A stretch of 64,000 bases of DNA from Lacrimispora xylanolytica (GCF_026723765.1 NZ_CP113524.1:2217001-2281000), one strand, 5' to 3'; shown: positions 44,500 through 53,890, counted from the first letter of the stretch. A program made the numbers and translations. Notes: generated from the sequence alone by a model not told the origin.

Positions 44500-45195
44500 A
44501 TGAAACGTATAACCATGAAAGACATCCCATCGGATGAGAGGCCCTATGAAAAGTGTTTGAAAGAAGGGGCACAGAGCTTAAGCGACGCGGAACTTTTATC
44601 AATCATTATCCGCACAGGCAGCAGAGGAGAGAATTCTCTGATACTGGCACAAAAGATACTGGCCCTAAATTATCCGAAAAAGGGTATTTTAGGGCTTTTA
44701 CACCTTTCTATGCAGGAACTCATGCAGGTGAAAGGAATCGGAACAGTCAAAGGTGCCCAGCTTTTATGCATCGGAGAACTTTCCAAACGCATTTGGAAAA
44801 GAACAGCCCAGCTGGAAGCGGCCTCTTTTCATAATCCCCTTGATATTGTCAACTATTATGTGGAAGACATGCGTCACAGGGAACAGGAGCTTGTTTATGT
44901 GATGCTTCTGAATACAAAGGGAGTCCTGATCAGGGACATAATGATCTCTCAGGGAACGGTCAATGTATCCGTAGTTTCTCCCAGAGAGATTTTCATTGAA
45001 GCTGTAAAACATCATGCTGTGAGCCTGGTGATGATTCACAATCACCCAAGCGGTGACCCAGCTCCAAGCAGAGAAGATATCAACCTTACCAAAAGAGTTA
45101 AGGAAGCCGGAGAATTATTAGGCATTCGGCTGTTAGATCACATAATTATAGGAGATAATTGTTATATCAGTTTGAAAGAACGGGGAATCTTGTAA
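44500..45195 (+). CDS. radC: RadC family JAB-domain protein
   Basis: A 231-aa protein with an N-terminal helix-hairpin-helix part (ELMQVKGIGTVKGAQLL) and a C-terminal JAB1/MPN metal-binding domain with HNHPSGDPAPSRED. The old DNA-repair assignment of RadC is doubted; function is unknown. Start ATG 44500 has AGGAGA only four bases away; ATG 44515 is an alternative. Its stop codon is immediately followed by the mreC start, the classical radC-mre order but without mreB between them. Confidence 0.9.
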   Translation: MKRITMKDIPSDERPYEKCLKEGAQSLSDAELLSIIIRTGSRGENSLILAQKILALNYPKKGILGLLHLSMQELMQVKGIGTVKGAQLLCIGELSKRIWKRTAQLEAASFHNPLDIVNYYVEDMRHREQELVYVMLLNTKGVLIRDIMISQGTVNVSVVSPREIFIEAVKHHAVSLVMIHNHPSGDPAPSREDINLTKRVKEAGELLGIRLLDHIIIGDNCYISLKERGIL

Positions 45196-46092
45196 ATGGA
45201 ATCAAAGCGCAGTAAATATGTTCTTATATCATTAACCGTATTTTGTATCCTTCTGATTGGGCTGACCTCGATTCGCGACACGTGGCTGACCCCTCTCCGG
45301 ACGGGCGTGGGCTATGTCCTGATTCCGGTGCAGTCAGGAGTTAATTCAGTGGGTTCCGCCATATACGGGGAAATCACAGACCTTTCTAAATTACACAGTG
45401 CTCAAAAAGAAAATAAAGAGATGAAAGATATCATCACACAGCTGACCGAAGAAAATACCAGACTTCAATCAGAGGAACTGGAACTAAACCGCCTTCGAAA
45501 GCTCTATGGTCTGGATCAGCAGTACGGACAATATGAAAAAGTGGGAGCCAGAGTCATTGCCAATGATTCCAGCAACTGGTTTCAGGTGTTCCGTATTGAC
45601 AAGGGTTCCAAGGATGGCATTGCTGTGAATATGAATGTAATGGCTGGCGGAGGCCTTGTAGGAATCGTCACGGATGTAGGTGCTAATTATGCCACAGTCC
45701 GTTCTATCATTGATGATTCCAGCCGTGTAAGCAGTATGGCAATGCAGTCTGGTGACAGCTGTATTGTTGCCGGTGATCTGACTTTATTTAAAGAAGGAAG
45801 ACTTAGAATCACCAATGTATTAAAGGATAGCGACTTAAAGAATGGAGATAAAATTGTCACTTCCAATATAAGCTCGGTGTTCCTTCCAGGACTTTTAGTG
45901 GGTTACGCCGCTGATATTACCAATGACAGTAACAATGTTACAAAATCCGGATATCTGGTCCCTGCCGCGGAATTTGACAGTCTGCAGGAAGTACTGGTTA
46001 TTACGAAATTAAAATCTGAAATGATGAAAGAAGAAACTTCCCAGGAGACAACTTCCGCTGAAACTCAGGCGACGGAAAGTGCTTCTCAATAG
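45196..46092 (+). CDS. mreC: Rod shape-determining protein MreC
   Basis: Bitopic membrane protein that scaffolds the elongation machinery (MreD, PBP2, RodA). It has one N-terminal membrane helix (about 8-26), a coiled coil at about 60-100 (KENKEMKDIITQLTEENTRL), and a double beta-barrel extracellular domain with VIANDSSNWFQVFRIDKGS. The C-terminal tail is Thr/Ser/Glu/Gln-rich. It is 298 aa and starts on the base following radC. Confidence 0.94.
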   Translation: MESKRSKYVLISLTVFCILLIGLTSIRDTWLTPLRTGVGYVLIPVQSGVNSVGSAIYGEITDLSKLHSAQKENKEMKDIITQLTEENTRLQSEELELNRLRKLYGLDQQYGQYEKVGARVIANDSSNWFQVFRIDKGSKDGIAVNMNVMAGGGLVGIVTDVGANYATVRSIIDDSSRVSSMAMQSGDSCIVAGDLTLFKEGRLRITNVLKDSDLKNGDKIVTSNISSVFLPGLLVGYAADITNDSNNVTKSGYLVPAAEFDSLQEVLVITKLKSEMMKEETSQETTSAETQATESASQ

Positions 46093-46106
46093 CGAAAAGG
46101 AGTATC

Positions 46107-46625
46107 ATGAGACGTGTTTTTTTCAATGTACTGCTGATTATTCTGGCATTTACCATTCAAAACTGTATATTCCCATTGCTGCCGTTTTTATCAGCGTCTC
46201 CAAATCTGCTTTTAATTCTGACCTTTTCCTTCGGCTTCATGCATGGAAAAGAGGCAGGAATGTATTACGGTCTGCTTTCCGGGTTGCTGATGGATCTGTT
46301 TTATACTGGTCCCTTCGGCTTTTATACCCTGATTTTTCTATATGTAGGGTATGTGAACGGTATTTGCACCAAGTATTATTACGAAGATTATATTACCCTT
46401 CCTTTAATACTCAGCGTACTGAATGAATTGGCTTACAACTTTTACATTTATGTTTTCCGGTTCCTGATCCGCCAAAAGCTAAGGATTGGATACTATTTTG
46501 TTAACATCGTGCTGCCGGAAATCATTTTTACCGTAGTGACGACACTGCTTCTTTATCGGGTATTCCTGATTTTAAATCGTCATTTGGAAGACATAGGAAA
46601 AAGAGGAGATTCTAACATTGTTTAG
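46107..46625 (+). CDS. mreD: Rod shape-determining protein MreD
   Basis: A 172-aa hydrophobic protein with about five membrane segments, starting MRRVFFNVLLIILAFTIQNC and including the family pattern GLLSGLLMDLFYTGPFGFYT. It partners MreC. ATG 46107 follows AAAGGAG by 6 bases. It overlaps the TTG start of the PBP2 gene by 8 bases. Confidence 0.9.
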   Translation: MRRVFFNVLLIILAFTIQNCIFPLLPFLSASPNLLLILTFSFGFMHGKEAGMYYGLLSGLLMDLFYTGPFGFYTLIFLYVGYVNGICTKYYYEDYITLPLILSVLNELAYNFYIYVFRFLIRQKLRIGYYFVNIVLPEIIFTVVTTLLLYRVFLILNRHLEDIGKRGDSNIV

Positions 46626-49482
46626 GGATTTATTGGACATCGTTTCTGAGTTTTTAAAAAAAGCTGTATCATCCCGGCTTTTCGTACTTGGAATCATTTG
46701 TTTTGCCATGTATGCCGGCTTAATTAACAAGCTGTTCCATATGCAGATTATCAATGGAGAAAAGGCCCTTAATGAATATTTCCAGATAACGGAGCAGACC
46801 ATCACCACAGCTGGTACAAGAGGCAATATTTATGACAGGAATGGCAAGGTCTTAGCTTATAACAAGCTGGCTTATTCGGTGACGGTTCAGGATAACGGAG
46901 CCTATAAAACTGCAGCCGCCAGAAATAATATGTACTTGAACCTGGTGAGAATCCTTCAGAAGCATAAAGAGACCATTCAGAGTAAATTTGAAGTGGCCAT
47001 AGACTCAAATGGAGATATGGTTTATACCTCATCCTCTGAAACGTCAAGAAAAAGGTTCCTTCGTGATTATTACGGATTAAAAAGTGTAGACGAGCTTGAT
47101 GACGAAAAGGGGAAGTATCCCTCGAATTTAAGCGCAAGAGAGCTGTTTGATTGGGCCTGCAAAGAAAATAGCTTAAAGGATTTCAAAGACTCAAAAGGTA
47201 ACATAATCACTTTAACGGACCAGGAAGCCCTTGATATTATTAATATTAAATATGCACTGCGTCTCATGTCCTACCGGAAATATGAGGCGACGACAGTAGC
47301 CTCCCAGGTCAGTGATGAGACAGTAGCAGATATCTTGGAGCATCTTAGGGACTTACAGGGAGTTAGTGTAGAAGAAACTACAATTCGTGCCTATAATTAC
47401 AGCATTCCATTTGCCCCTATTATTGGTTATACCGGAAAGGTACCTGAGGATCAGTTGGAGGATCTTCAGAAGAAGAAAGAGGACTATGATATTAACGATA
47501 TCGTAGGACGTACCGGAATTGAATACACCATGGAACATGAACTCCAGGGAACCAAGGGCAAAAAGACCATATACAAAGACAGCGTAGGAAGAATCCGTCA
47601 AACCAAGGACGAAACAGATTCTTCTGCTGGAAATGATGTTTATTTAAATCAGGATGCAGACCTTCAGGTTGGTATTTATCATTTGATTGAACAGTCTTTA
47701 GCAGGTGTTCTCATAAAAACCATTGTGAATGGTGATTATAAAACAGGGGCTAATACTGATGGTTCTAATATGAAAATCCCTGTTAAGGATGCTTATTATC
47801 AGCTGATCAATAACAATGTACTGTCCTTAAAGGAACTGGAGGATGCCGATGCTTCAGTGGTTGAAAAGAGTATTTATTCCAAATACATATCTTCTCAAAA
47901 ACAGATATTCGCAAATTTAAAAAACGAATTAATGAGTGACCATCCCACACCGATGAAGGATCTGCCGGAAGATATGAAAGCTTATATGTTTTATATCTAT
48001 ACTTATTTGTCAGGTCCCACGGTTGCTATCATCAAAGAAGATCAGGTGGATACTTCAAGTGAAGAATACCAGGCCTGGAAATCCAATGAAACGAGTCTCA
48101 GGGAATATCTTTATTATGGAATTGCAAATGGCTGGGTGGATACCACAAAGCTTGAAACCGGTTCCAAATATACCAATGCGGATGATACCTTTGAACAGCT
48201 AATTAATTATGTACTGACCAATCTGGAAGGGGACCGTAACTTTACCAAGAGGATTTACCGTTACCTGATTAATGATGATGTTATTACCGGTCAGGAATTG
48301 TGCCTCGCCCTGTACGACCAGGGAGTATTAAAGGATGATGGTCAGGATGCGGCTCAGCTAAGAGCTACCGGAGATGCTTACTCCTTTCTATTAAAAAAGC
48401 TGTCCACCTTGGAGATTACACCGGCCCAGCTGGCATTATCGCCCTGTAACGCTGGTGTTGTAGTGACCAATGATAAAACAGGGGAAGTACTGGCATTGGT
48501 TTCTTATCCTGGGTATGACAACAACAGGATTGGAGATGGAACCTATTTCAGTCAGCTTCAGGCAGACATGTCTCTGCCCCTTTATAACAATGCGACTCAG
48601 ACGAGAAAAGCACCAGGTTCGACCTTTAAGCCGATTACCGCAGTTGCAGCGCTGGAAGAACATGCCATTACAACCGATGAGACTATAAACTGTACCGGTA
48701 TCTATACCGATGTGGAACCGCCAATTAAATGCTGGATTTATTCCGGACATCACGGCCCTTTGAATATAGTAGGTGGAATAGAAAATTCCTGTAACTTTTT
48801 ATTTGCGGATTTAGGGCATCGTTTGTCAACGGATGCCGGAGGCGTATACTCCCCAGATTTGGGCCTTGATGTTTTACGCACTTACGCAACCAAGTTCGGA
48901 CTGGATCATAAGTCCGGCGTAGAAATTGCAGAGCTTGATCCTCAGATTTCCAAAGAAGCTCCCGAGCGTTCTGCCATGGGTCAGGGAAGCCATGCGTACA
49001 CCAATGTACAGCTTTCCAGATATGTGGCAGCCATCGCAAACAGGGGAACCGTTTTTGAACTCAGCTTACTTGATAAAACAACGGATTCTGAAGGCAATCT
49101 GATACAAGATTATACCCCTAAGATTTCTTCTCATATTGACGCGGCGACAACAACGTGGGATACTGTACAACAGGGAATGAGAGAAGTGATTGCAAATGGT
49201 TCAACCAAAAGGTTGTTTCAAGACCTTGAAGTGGAGATTGCAGGTAAGACAGGTACCGCTCAGGAAGCCCGCAACAAACCCAACCATGCTTTCTTCATTT
49301 CTTATGCGCCATATGACAATCCGGAAATCTGTGTTACTGTGAATATTCCGTATGGCTACTCATCATCCAATGCGGCCAATATTGCGAAGAATGTTTACAA
49401 ATACTACTATGGTTATACTGACTTAGAATCCATTGTAAACGCGGGTGCCCTGGATGCAGCGAAAGTCAATATTCGCGATTAA
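46618..49482 (+). CDS. Long class B penicillin-binding protein 2 (elongasome transpeptidase)
   Basis: D,D-transpeptidase of side-wall synthesis, partner of RodA. It starts at TTG 46618 after GAGGAG. An N-terminal membrane helix (about 20-40) and a PBP dimerisation region precede the catalytic domain, which has STFK (S668, K671), SCN (S724-N726) and KTGT (K877-T880), so the active site is complete. At 954 aa it is about 300 residues longer than a standard PBP2; the extra part, roughly 365-605, falls between the first helix of the transpeptidase domain (DADLQVGIYHLI) and its first strand (GVVVTNDKTGEVLA). Cys692, Cys705, His711/712 and Cys725 form a candidate metal site next to the SxN motif. 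Confidence 0.93.
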   Translation: MFRDLLDIVSEFLKKAVSSRLFVLGIICFAMYAGLINKLFHMQIINGEKALNEYFQITEQTITTAGTRGNIYDRNGKVLAYNKLAYSVTVQDNGAYKTAAARNNMYLNLVRILQKHKETIQSKFEVAIDSNGDMVYTSSSETSRKRFLRDYYGLKSVDELDDEKGKYPSNLSARELFDWACKENSLKDFKDSKGNIITLTDQEALDIINIKYALRLMSYRKYEATTVASQVSDETVADILEHLRDLQGVSVEETTIRAYNYSIPFAPIIGYTGKVPEDQLEDLQKKKEDYDINDIVGRTGIEYTMEHELQGTKGKKTIYKDSVGRIRQTKDETDSSAGNDVYLNQDADLQVGIYHLIEQSLAGVLIKTIVNGDYKTGANTDGSNMKIPVKDAYYQLINNNVLSLKELEDADASVVEKSIYSKYISSQKQIFANLKNELMSDHPTPMKDLPEDMKAYMFYIYTYLSGPTVAIIKEDQVDTSSEEYQAWKSNETSLREYLYYGIANGWVDTTKLETGSKYTNADDTFEQLINYVLTNLEGDRNFTKRIYRYLINDDVITGQELCLALYDQGVLKDDGQDAAQLRATGDAYSFLLKKLSTLEITPAQLALSPCNAGVVVTNDKTGEVLALVSYPGYDNNRIGDGTYFSQLQADMSLPLYNNATQTRKAPGSTFKPITAVAALEEHAITTDETINCTGIYTDVEPPIKCWIYSGHHGPLNIVGGIENSCNFLFADLGHRLSTDAGGVYSPDLGLDVLRTYATKFGLDHKSGVEIAELDPQISKEAPERSAMGQGSHAYTNVQLSRYVAAIANRGTVFELSLLDKTTDSEGNLIQDYTPKISSHIDAATTTWDTVQQGMREVIANGSTKRLFQDLEVEIAGKTGTAQEARNKPNHAFFISYAPYDNPEICVTVNIPYGYSSSNAANIAKNVYKYYYGYTDLESIVNAGALDAAKVNIRD

Positions 49483-49499
49483 CTAGGATAAGAGGTGAT

Positions 49500-50168
49500 A
49501 TGATGCATAATACCGTAGTAATTAAGAGCAACAGAGCAGGTATGACTGTCATCCTGGACCCCGACATCCCTTTCCCTCAGCTTCTTTCTGATATTGGGAA
49601 AAAATTCGGGGATAATTCAAAATTCTGGGGATCAGTACAAATGACCCTGACTCTAGAAGGCAGGCAATTAACTTCTGAAGAAGAATTCGCAATCATCAAT
49701 CAGATTACGAATAACTCCAATGTGGAAATCATCTGTATTGTCGATACAGATGCGAACCGGTTGGAACGATGTGAAAAAGCACTGAATGAGAAACTTATGG
49801 AGCTGTCCTGTCAGACTGGCCAGTTCTTTAAAGGTAATTTGCAAAATGGAGAGACCTTGGAATCGGAATCCAGTATTGTCATTATTGGAGACGTGTGCAA
49901 AGGTGCAAAGGTTCTTGCTAAGGGAAATGTCATTGTTCTTGGCAAGTTAACAGGAACCGTATGTGCCGGGGTAGCAGGTAATAAGAGCGCACTGATCACC
50001 GCTCTTGATATGGCTCCTATACAGCTTCGCATCGCAGACTGTACTTCAGGTCTTGATGGCCGTGGCAGGCGTTTGGGCAGGGGACCCATGAAGGCTTATC
50101 TAGAAAATAATAAGGTCATTGTTAAACCAATGAAAAAAAGTATGGAAATATTCCATAAATTAAGGTAA
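49500..50168 (+). CDS. minC: Septum site-determining protein MinC
   Basis: Inhibitor of FtsZ ring formation away from mid-cell, recruited by MinD. The N-terminal domain is about residues 1-100; the C-terminal right-handed beta-helix has VIIGDVCKGAKVLAKGNVIVLGKL. It is 222 aa from ATG 49500; ATG 49503 is equally placed relative to AGAGGTG. First of minC-minD-minE. Confidence 0.93.
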   Translation: MMHNTVVIKSNRAGMTVILDPDIPFPQLLSDIGKKFGDNSKFWGSVQMTLTLEGRQLTSEEEFAIINQITNNSNVEIICIVDTDANRLERCEKALNEKLMELSCQTGQFFKGNLQNGETLESESSIVIIGDVCKGAKVLAKGNVIVLGKLTGTVCAGVAGNKSALITALDMAPIQLRIADCTSGLDGRGRRLGRGPMKAYLENNKVIVKPMKKSMEIFHKLR

Positions 50169-50203
50169 AATAGTATAAGGTATAAAAATCAGGAGGATAT
50201 GGT

Positions 50204-50995
50204 ATGTGTGAAATCATCGTAATCACTTCTGGAAAAGGCGGGGTAGGCAAGACGACAACTTCTGCCAACGTCGGTACCGGACTGGCAATTCTGGGGAAAA
50301 AGGTAGTTCTGATTGATACTGATATCGGACTTCGTAACCTGGATGTAGTCATGGGTCTGGAAAACCGCATCGTTTACAATTTAGTAGACGTGGTAGAAGG
50401 GAACTGCCGTATGAAGCAGGCCCTGATAAAAGACAAAAGATACCCGAACCTGTTTTTACTTCCCTCTGCACAAACAAGGGACAAGACTGCTGTTACACCC
50501 GGCCAGATGGTAAAGCTGGTTGACGATCTAAGGGATGAATTTGATTTTATTATCCTTGATTGTCCTGCCGGGATTGAACAGGGCTTCCAAAATGCCATTG
50601 CAGGCGCTGGCAGAGCCATAGTCGTTACAACACCGGAGGTTTCTGCGATCCGGGATGCAGACCGTATTATCGGACTTTTAGAAGCCGCTGATATGGGAAG
50701 CATTGAACTTATTGTTAACCGGATACGGGCTGACATGGTAAAGCGCGGAGATATGATGTCGTTAGATGATGTAATGGACATACTTGCGGTAGATATCATT
50801 GGAGCTGTACCGGATGATGAGGATATCGTTATTTCCTCCAATCAGGGAGAACCGCTGGTAGGTATGGGAACCCCGGCGGGACAAGCTTACATGGATATCT
50901 GCAGAAGGATTGCCGGCGAGAACATCCCGATTCAGAATCCTGCCGTGCGCGAAGGCCTGTTCTTCAAACTCTCAAATCTCTTAAAGAGAGCATAG
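50204..50995 (+). CDS. minD: Septum site-determining ATPase MinD
   Basis: Membrane-cycling ATPase of the Min system. The deviant Walker A SGKGGVGKTT has the signature lysine at 11 and the P-loop lysine at 16; VLIDTDIGLRNLDV and LDCPAGIEQGF follow. The C-terminus ends in an amphipathic membrane-targeting helix (LFFKLSNLLKRA). It is 263 aa. AGGAGGATATGG precedes the start. Confidence 0.96.
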   Translation: MCEIIVITSGKGGVGKTTTSANVGTGLAILGKKVVLIDTDIGLRNLDVVMGLENRIVYNLVDVVEGNCRMKQALIKDKRYPNLFLLPSAQTRDKTAVTPGQMVKLVDDLRDEFDFIILDCPAGIEQGFQNAIAGAGRAIVVTTPEVSAIRDADRIIGLLEAADMGSIELIVNRIRADMVKRGDMMSLDDVMDILAVDIIGAVPDDEDIVISSNQGEPLVGMGTPAGQAYMDICRRIAGENIPIQNPAVREGLFFKLSNLLKRA

Positions 50996-51006
50996 GAGGG
51001 TTTGAT

Positions 51007-51285
51007 ATGAGCCTGTTTCCTGTATTCCGCAAGAAGAATTCAGGAGAAATTGCAAGAAATCGTCTGAAACTTTTGCTGGTTGCGGACAAGGCTGATTGTT
51101 CTCCTGAAATCATGCAGATGATAAAAGACGATATGATCCGTGTAGTATCAAGATACATGGATATTGATTCCGACAGAATAGAGATACAGATGAAGAAGTT
51201 AAAGCAGCCAGACTGTGAAGGTTTTTCTCCGGTGCTTTATGCTAACATCCCTATCCGCGATGTACCTGACAAGGGGATATATTAA
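51007..51285 (+). CDS. minE: Cell division topological specificity factor MinE
   Basis: A 92-aa protein that stimulates MinD ATPase and drives Min oscillation. The anti-MinCD region is NRLKLLLVADKADCSPE, followed by the dimerisation domain with MIKDDMIRVVSRYMDID. Presence of MinE next to MinCD indicates an oscillating Min system rather than the DivIVA-anchored type. It starts 11 bases after minD. Confidence 0.94.
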   Translation: MSLFPVFRKKNSGEIARNRLKLLLVADKADCSPEIMQMIKDDMIRVVSRYMDIDSDRIEIQMKKLKQPDCEGFSPVLYANIPIRDVPDKGIY

Positions 51286-51287
51286 TT

Positions 51288-52412
51288 ATGTTTTCAGAAA
51301 TTAACTTAAAGTTTTATAATTACCGTTTAGTTTTATATATGATAATTCTGTCAGTGACTGGAATCCTGGTGGTGGCAAGTGCCTCCAATCAGGACTCCTC
51401 TATTGTGACGAAGCAGATCATAGGAGTTATGGTAGGATTTGCCCTGGCTATCGGCATTTCTATCATTGACTATCACAACATAACAAAGCTGTATGTTTTG
51501 GTTTATGCAGGCTGCATCATTTTACTGGGGGCGGTACTGGTTATGGGGCATACGGCGGGAGGCGCAACCAGATGGATCAACCTTCCGGGTATCGGTCGCA
51601 TCCAGCCCTCTGAATTCGTAAAAATAGGATTAATTATATTCTTCTCCTGGTACTGGAATAAATATCAGGAGAAGATGAATATGCCGGTCATGATAGGAAT
51701 GGCGGCAGGACTAGCTGCCATTCCTATCGGCCTTATTTTTGCAGAACCAAACCTGTCAACCAGTCTTGTGGTCACCATTATCATTCTTTGTATGGTTTTT
51801 TCCGCAGGAATCAGTTATCGTTGGATCGGTGGAGTGCTTGCAGTGGCAATACCTGCAGGCGCGCTTTTTATATTCCTGCTGACAAAGGGCCTAATTCCTT
51901 TTATTCACGACTACCAGGCACGGCGTATTCTTGCTTGGATTTACCCGCATGCCGAGCAATATGCAGAAAATCTGTATCAGCAAAAAAATTCAATCATGGC
52001 AATCAGTTCCGGCCAGCTTCAAGGGAAGGGACTTTTTAATACGACAATCGCATCTGTAAAAGATGGGAATTTCTTATCAGCTGGAGAAACCGACTTTATT
52101 TTCGCTATTATTGGCGAGGAGATGGGGTTTCGAGGCAGTGTAATCATCATTCTCATTATTGGTCTTGTTGTTTTTGAATGCCTTTATATGGCAGCCCGTT
52201 CCAAAGACTTATCAGGAAGACTGATCTGTACGGGCATGGCAGCTTTGATTGGTTTTCAGGCATTTGCTAATATTGCAGTGGCGACACAGATTTTCCCAAA
52301 TACAGGCCTCCCGCTTCCTTTTATAAGCTCGGGAGTCAGCTCGCTCATTAGTATATTTATGGGCATGGGGCTGGTGCTGAATGTTGGATTGCAACGCAAA
52401 ATCGGTAATTAA
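51288..52412 (+). CDS. rodA: SEDS-family glycosyltransferase RodA
   Basis: Polytopic (about ten helices) peptidoglycan polymerase of the FtsW/RodA/SpoVE family, 374 aa. The conserved motifs include ATRWINLPGIGRIQPSEFVK, the SEDS loop QGKGLFNTTIAS, AGETDFIFAIIGEEMGF and PNTGLPLPFISSGVSSL. Position directly after mre-PBP2-min favours RodA over FtsW or SpoVE. It starts two bases after the minE stop and precedes mgsA by 16 bases. Confidence 0.9.
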   Translation: MFSEINLKFYNYRLVLYMIILSVTGILVVASASNQDSSIVTKQIIGVMVGFALAIGISIIDYHNITKLYVLVYAGCIILLGAVLVMGHTAGGATRWINLPGIGRIQPSEFVKIGLIIFFSWYWNKYQEKMNMPVMIGMAAGLAAIPIGLIFAEPNLSTSLVVTIIILCMVFSAGISYRWIGGVLAVAIPAGALFIFLLTKGLIPFIHDYQARRILAWIYPHAEQYAENLYQQKNSIMAISSGQLQGKGLFNTTIASVKDGNFLSAGETDFIFAIIGEEMGFRGSVIIILIIGLVVFECLYMAARSKDLSGRLICTGMAALIGFQAFANIAVATQIFPNTGLPLPFISSGVSSLISIFMGMGLVLNVGLQRKIGN

Positions 52413-52428
52413 TAGGAGGTATATCGTT

Positions 52429-52824
52429 ATGAATATAGGATTAGTTGCACATGATTCTAAGAAAAAACTGATGCAGAATTTCTGCATTGCCTACAGAGGC
52501 ATTTTAAGCAAGCATATGTTATATGCAACCGGAACCACCGGACGATTGATTGAGGAAGTAACAAATTTAAACGTTCATAAATATCTGGCAGGACATTTAG
52601 GCGGAGAACAGCAGCTTGGATCTCAGATTGAGCACAATGAGATTGATTTGGTGGTCTTCTTAAGAGACCCTCTTACCCAGAAATCCCATGAACCGGATAT
52701 TGTCAATATTATGAGCACCTGTGATATGCACAATATTCCGCTTGCAACCAACCTGGCAACTGCAGAGCTTTTAATCAAATCTCTGGAGCGAGGCGATCTG
52801 GAATGGCGGGAAATGTACAAATAG
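52429..52824 (+). CDS. mgsA: Methylglyoxal synthase
   Basis: Converts dihydroxyacetone phosphate into methylglyoxal and phosphate, a glycolytic bypass when phosphate is limiting. The 131-aa protein starts at ATG 52429 after AGGAGGT and has NIGLVAHDSKKKLM, TGTTGRLI, GGEQQLG and the catalytic DLVVFLRDPL and HEPD segments. It is at the end of the shape/division cluster and ends 11 bases before dacA. Confidence 0.93.
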   Translation: MNIGLVAHDSKKKLMQNFCIAYRGILSKHMLYATGTTGRLIEEVTNLNVHKYLAGHLGGEQQLGSQIEHNEIDLVVFLRDPLTQKSHEPDIVNIMSTCDMHNIPLATNLATAELLIKSLERGDLEWREMYK

Positions 52825-52835
52825 AGGTGTTTTTT

Positions 52836-53801
52836 GTGAAAAGAAAAGCTTTAGTAATGTCAGGCTTCCTTTCCGTTGCCATACTGTTAACGGGATGCTC
52901 TGGTCTGCGTAAGCTTGACAATCCATATGTATTTTCGGAACGGACTGCTCTTTATGCAGCTGGAAGTAAAGCAGATAAATCAGATACCTTCGCCCAGAAT
53001 CTTTGTGTCATTCCGGAAGACGTGGCCAGCCAGGACAGTAAAGTTACAGCGGAAGCAGCCGCTGTTTTTGACCTTACAAAGGGATCTGTGATCTTTGCTA
53101 AAAATCCGTTTGAGCGAATGTATCCTGCAAGCATTACAAAAACCATGACCGCTCTTGTTGCCTTAAAATATGGCAATTTGTCAGATGAAATCACAGTGAC
53201 AAACGCTGCTGTGATTACAGAGCCTGGATCCAGTTTAAGTGGAATTAAGCCAGGTGATAAGCTGACCTTGGAGCAGCTTTTGTATGGACTCATGCTTCCC
53301 TCTGGTAACGATGCAGGAGCAGCGATCGCTGAGCACATCGCAGGCGATGCAGATGCCTTTGCCAAGATGATGAACGAGGAAGCTGTGAGAGTGGGGGCCA
53401 CTGGCACCCATTTCATGAATCCTCATGGACTGAACAATGAAAATCATTATACGACGGCTTATGATCTGTACTTAATCTTTAACGAGGCTTTAAAATATCC
53501 GGAATTCCGTAAAATTATCGGAACAGACCGTTACACCACTACTTATCAGGATAAAGATGGAAATCCAGTCAATGTTACCTGGAAGGATACCAACCGGTAT
53601 CTGACTGGTGAGAAGAAGATGCCACAGGGACTTACGGTTCTTGGCGGGAAAACAGGCACTACCCAGGCAGCTGGAAGCTGTCTCATCATGGGAAGCTTAG
53701 ATGACTCTAAAAATGAATACATTTCCGTGGTTTTAAAGGCTTCCAACCACGCAACTCTCTACGATAACATGACAAATATATTAAATAAAATAGCAGAATA
53801 A
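52836..53801 (+). CDS. D-alanyl-D-alanine carboxypeptidase (lipoprotein form)
   Basis: Removes the terminal D-Ala from peptidoglycan stem peptides. GTG 52836 is chosen, six bases after AGAGGTG. The signal has lipobox LTGC (Cys21), so the enzyme is probably lipid-anchored rather than held by a C-terminal amphipathic helix as in DacA. Active-site motifs: SITK (S99, K102), SGN in PSGNDAG, and KTGTT. At 321 aa it lacks the C-terminal beta domain of larger PBP5-type enzymes. Confidence 0.9.
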   Translation: MKRKALVMSGFLSVAILLTGCSGLRKLDNPYVFSERTALYAAGSKADKSDTFAQNLCVIPEDVASQDSKVTAEAAAVFDLTKGSVIFAKNPFERMYPASITKTMTALVALKYGNLSDEITVTNAAVITEPGSSLSGIKPGDKLTLEQLLYGLMLPSGNDAGAAIAEHIAGDADAFAKMMNEEAVRVGATGTHFMNPHGLNNENHYTTAYDLYLIFNEALKYPEFRKIIGTDRYTTTYQDKDGNPVNVTWKDTNRYLTGEKKMPQGLTVLGGKTGTTQAAGSCLIMGSLDDSKNEYISVVLKASNHATLYDNMTNILNKIAE

Positions 53802-53804
53802 TCA

Positions 53805-53833
53805 TTGCCTTTCTTATGAATTTGTACTATAAT
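53805..53833 (+). promoter_or_regulatory. Promoter of the small P-loop gene
   Basis: TTGCCT at 53805-53810, a 17-base spacer and TATAAT at 53828-53833, four bases after the dacA stop. Confidence 0.65.
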
Positions 53834-53890
53834 TAGATTAATCCGAATAAACTTTTTATACAAATTAAATAATGCAAGGAGGAGATTGCT

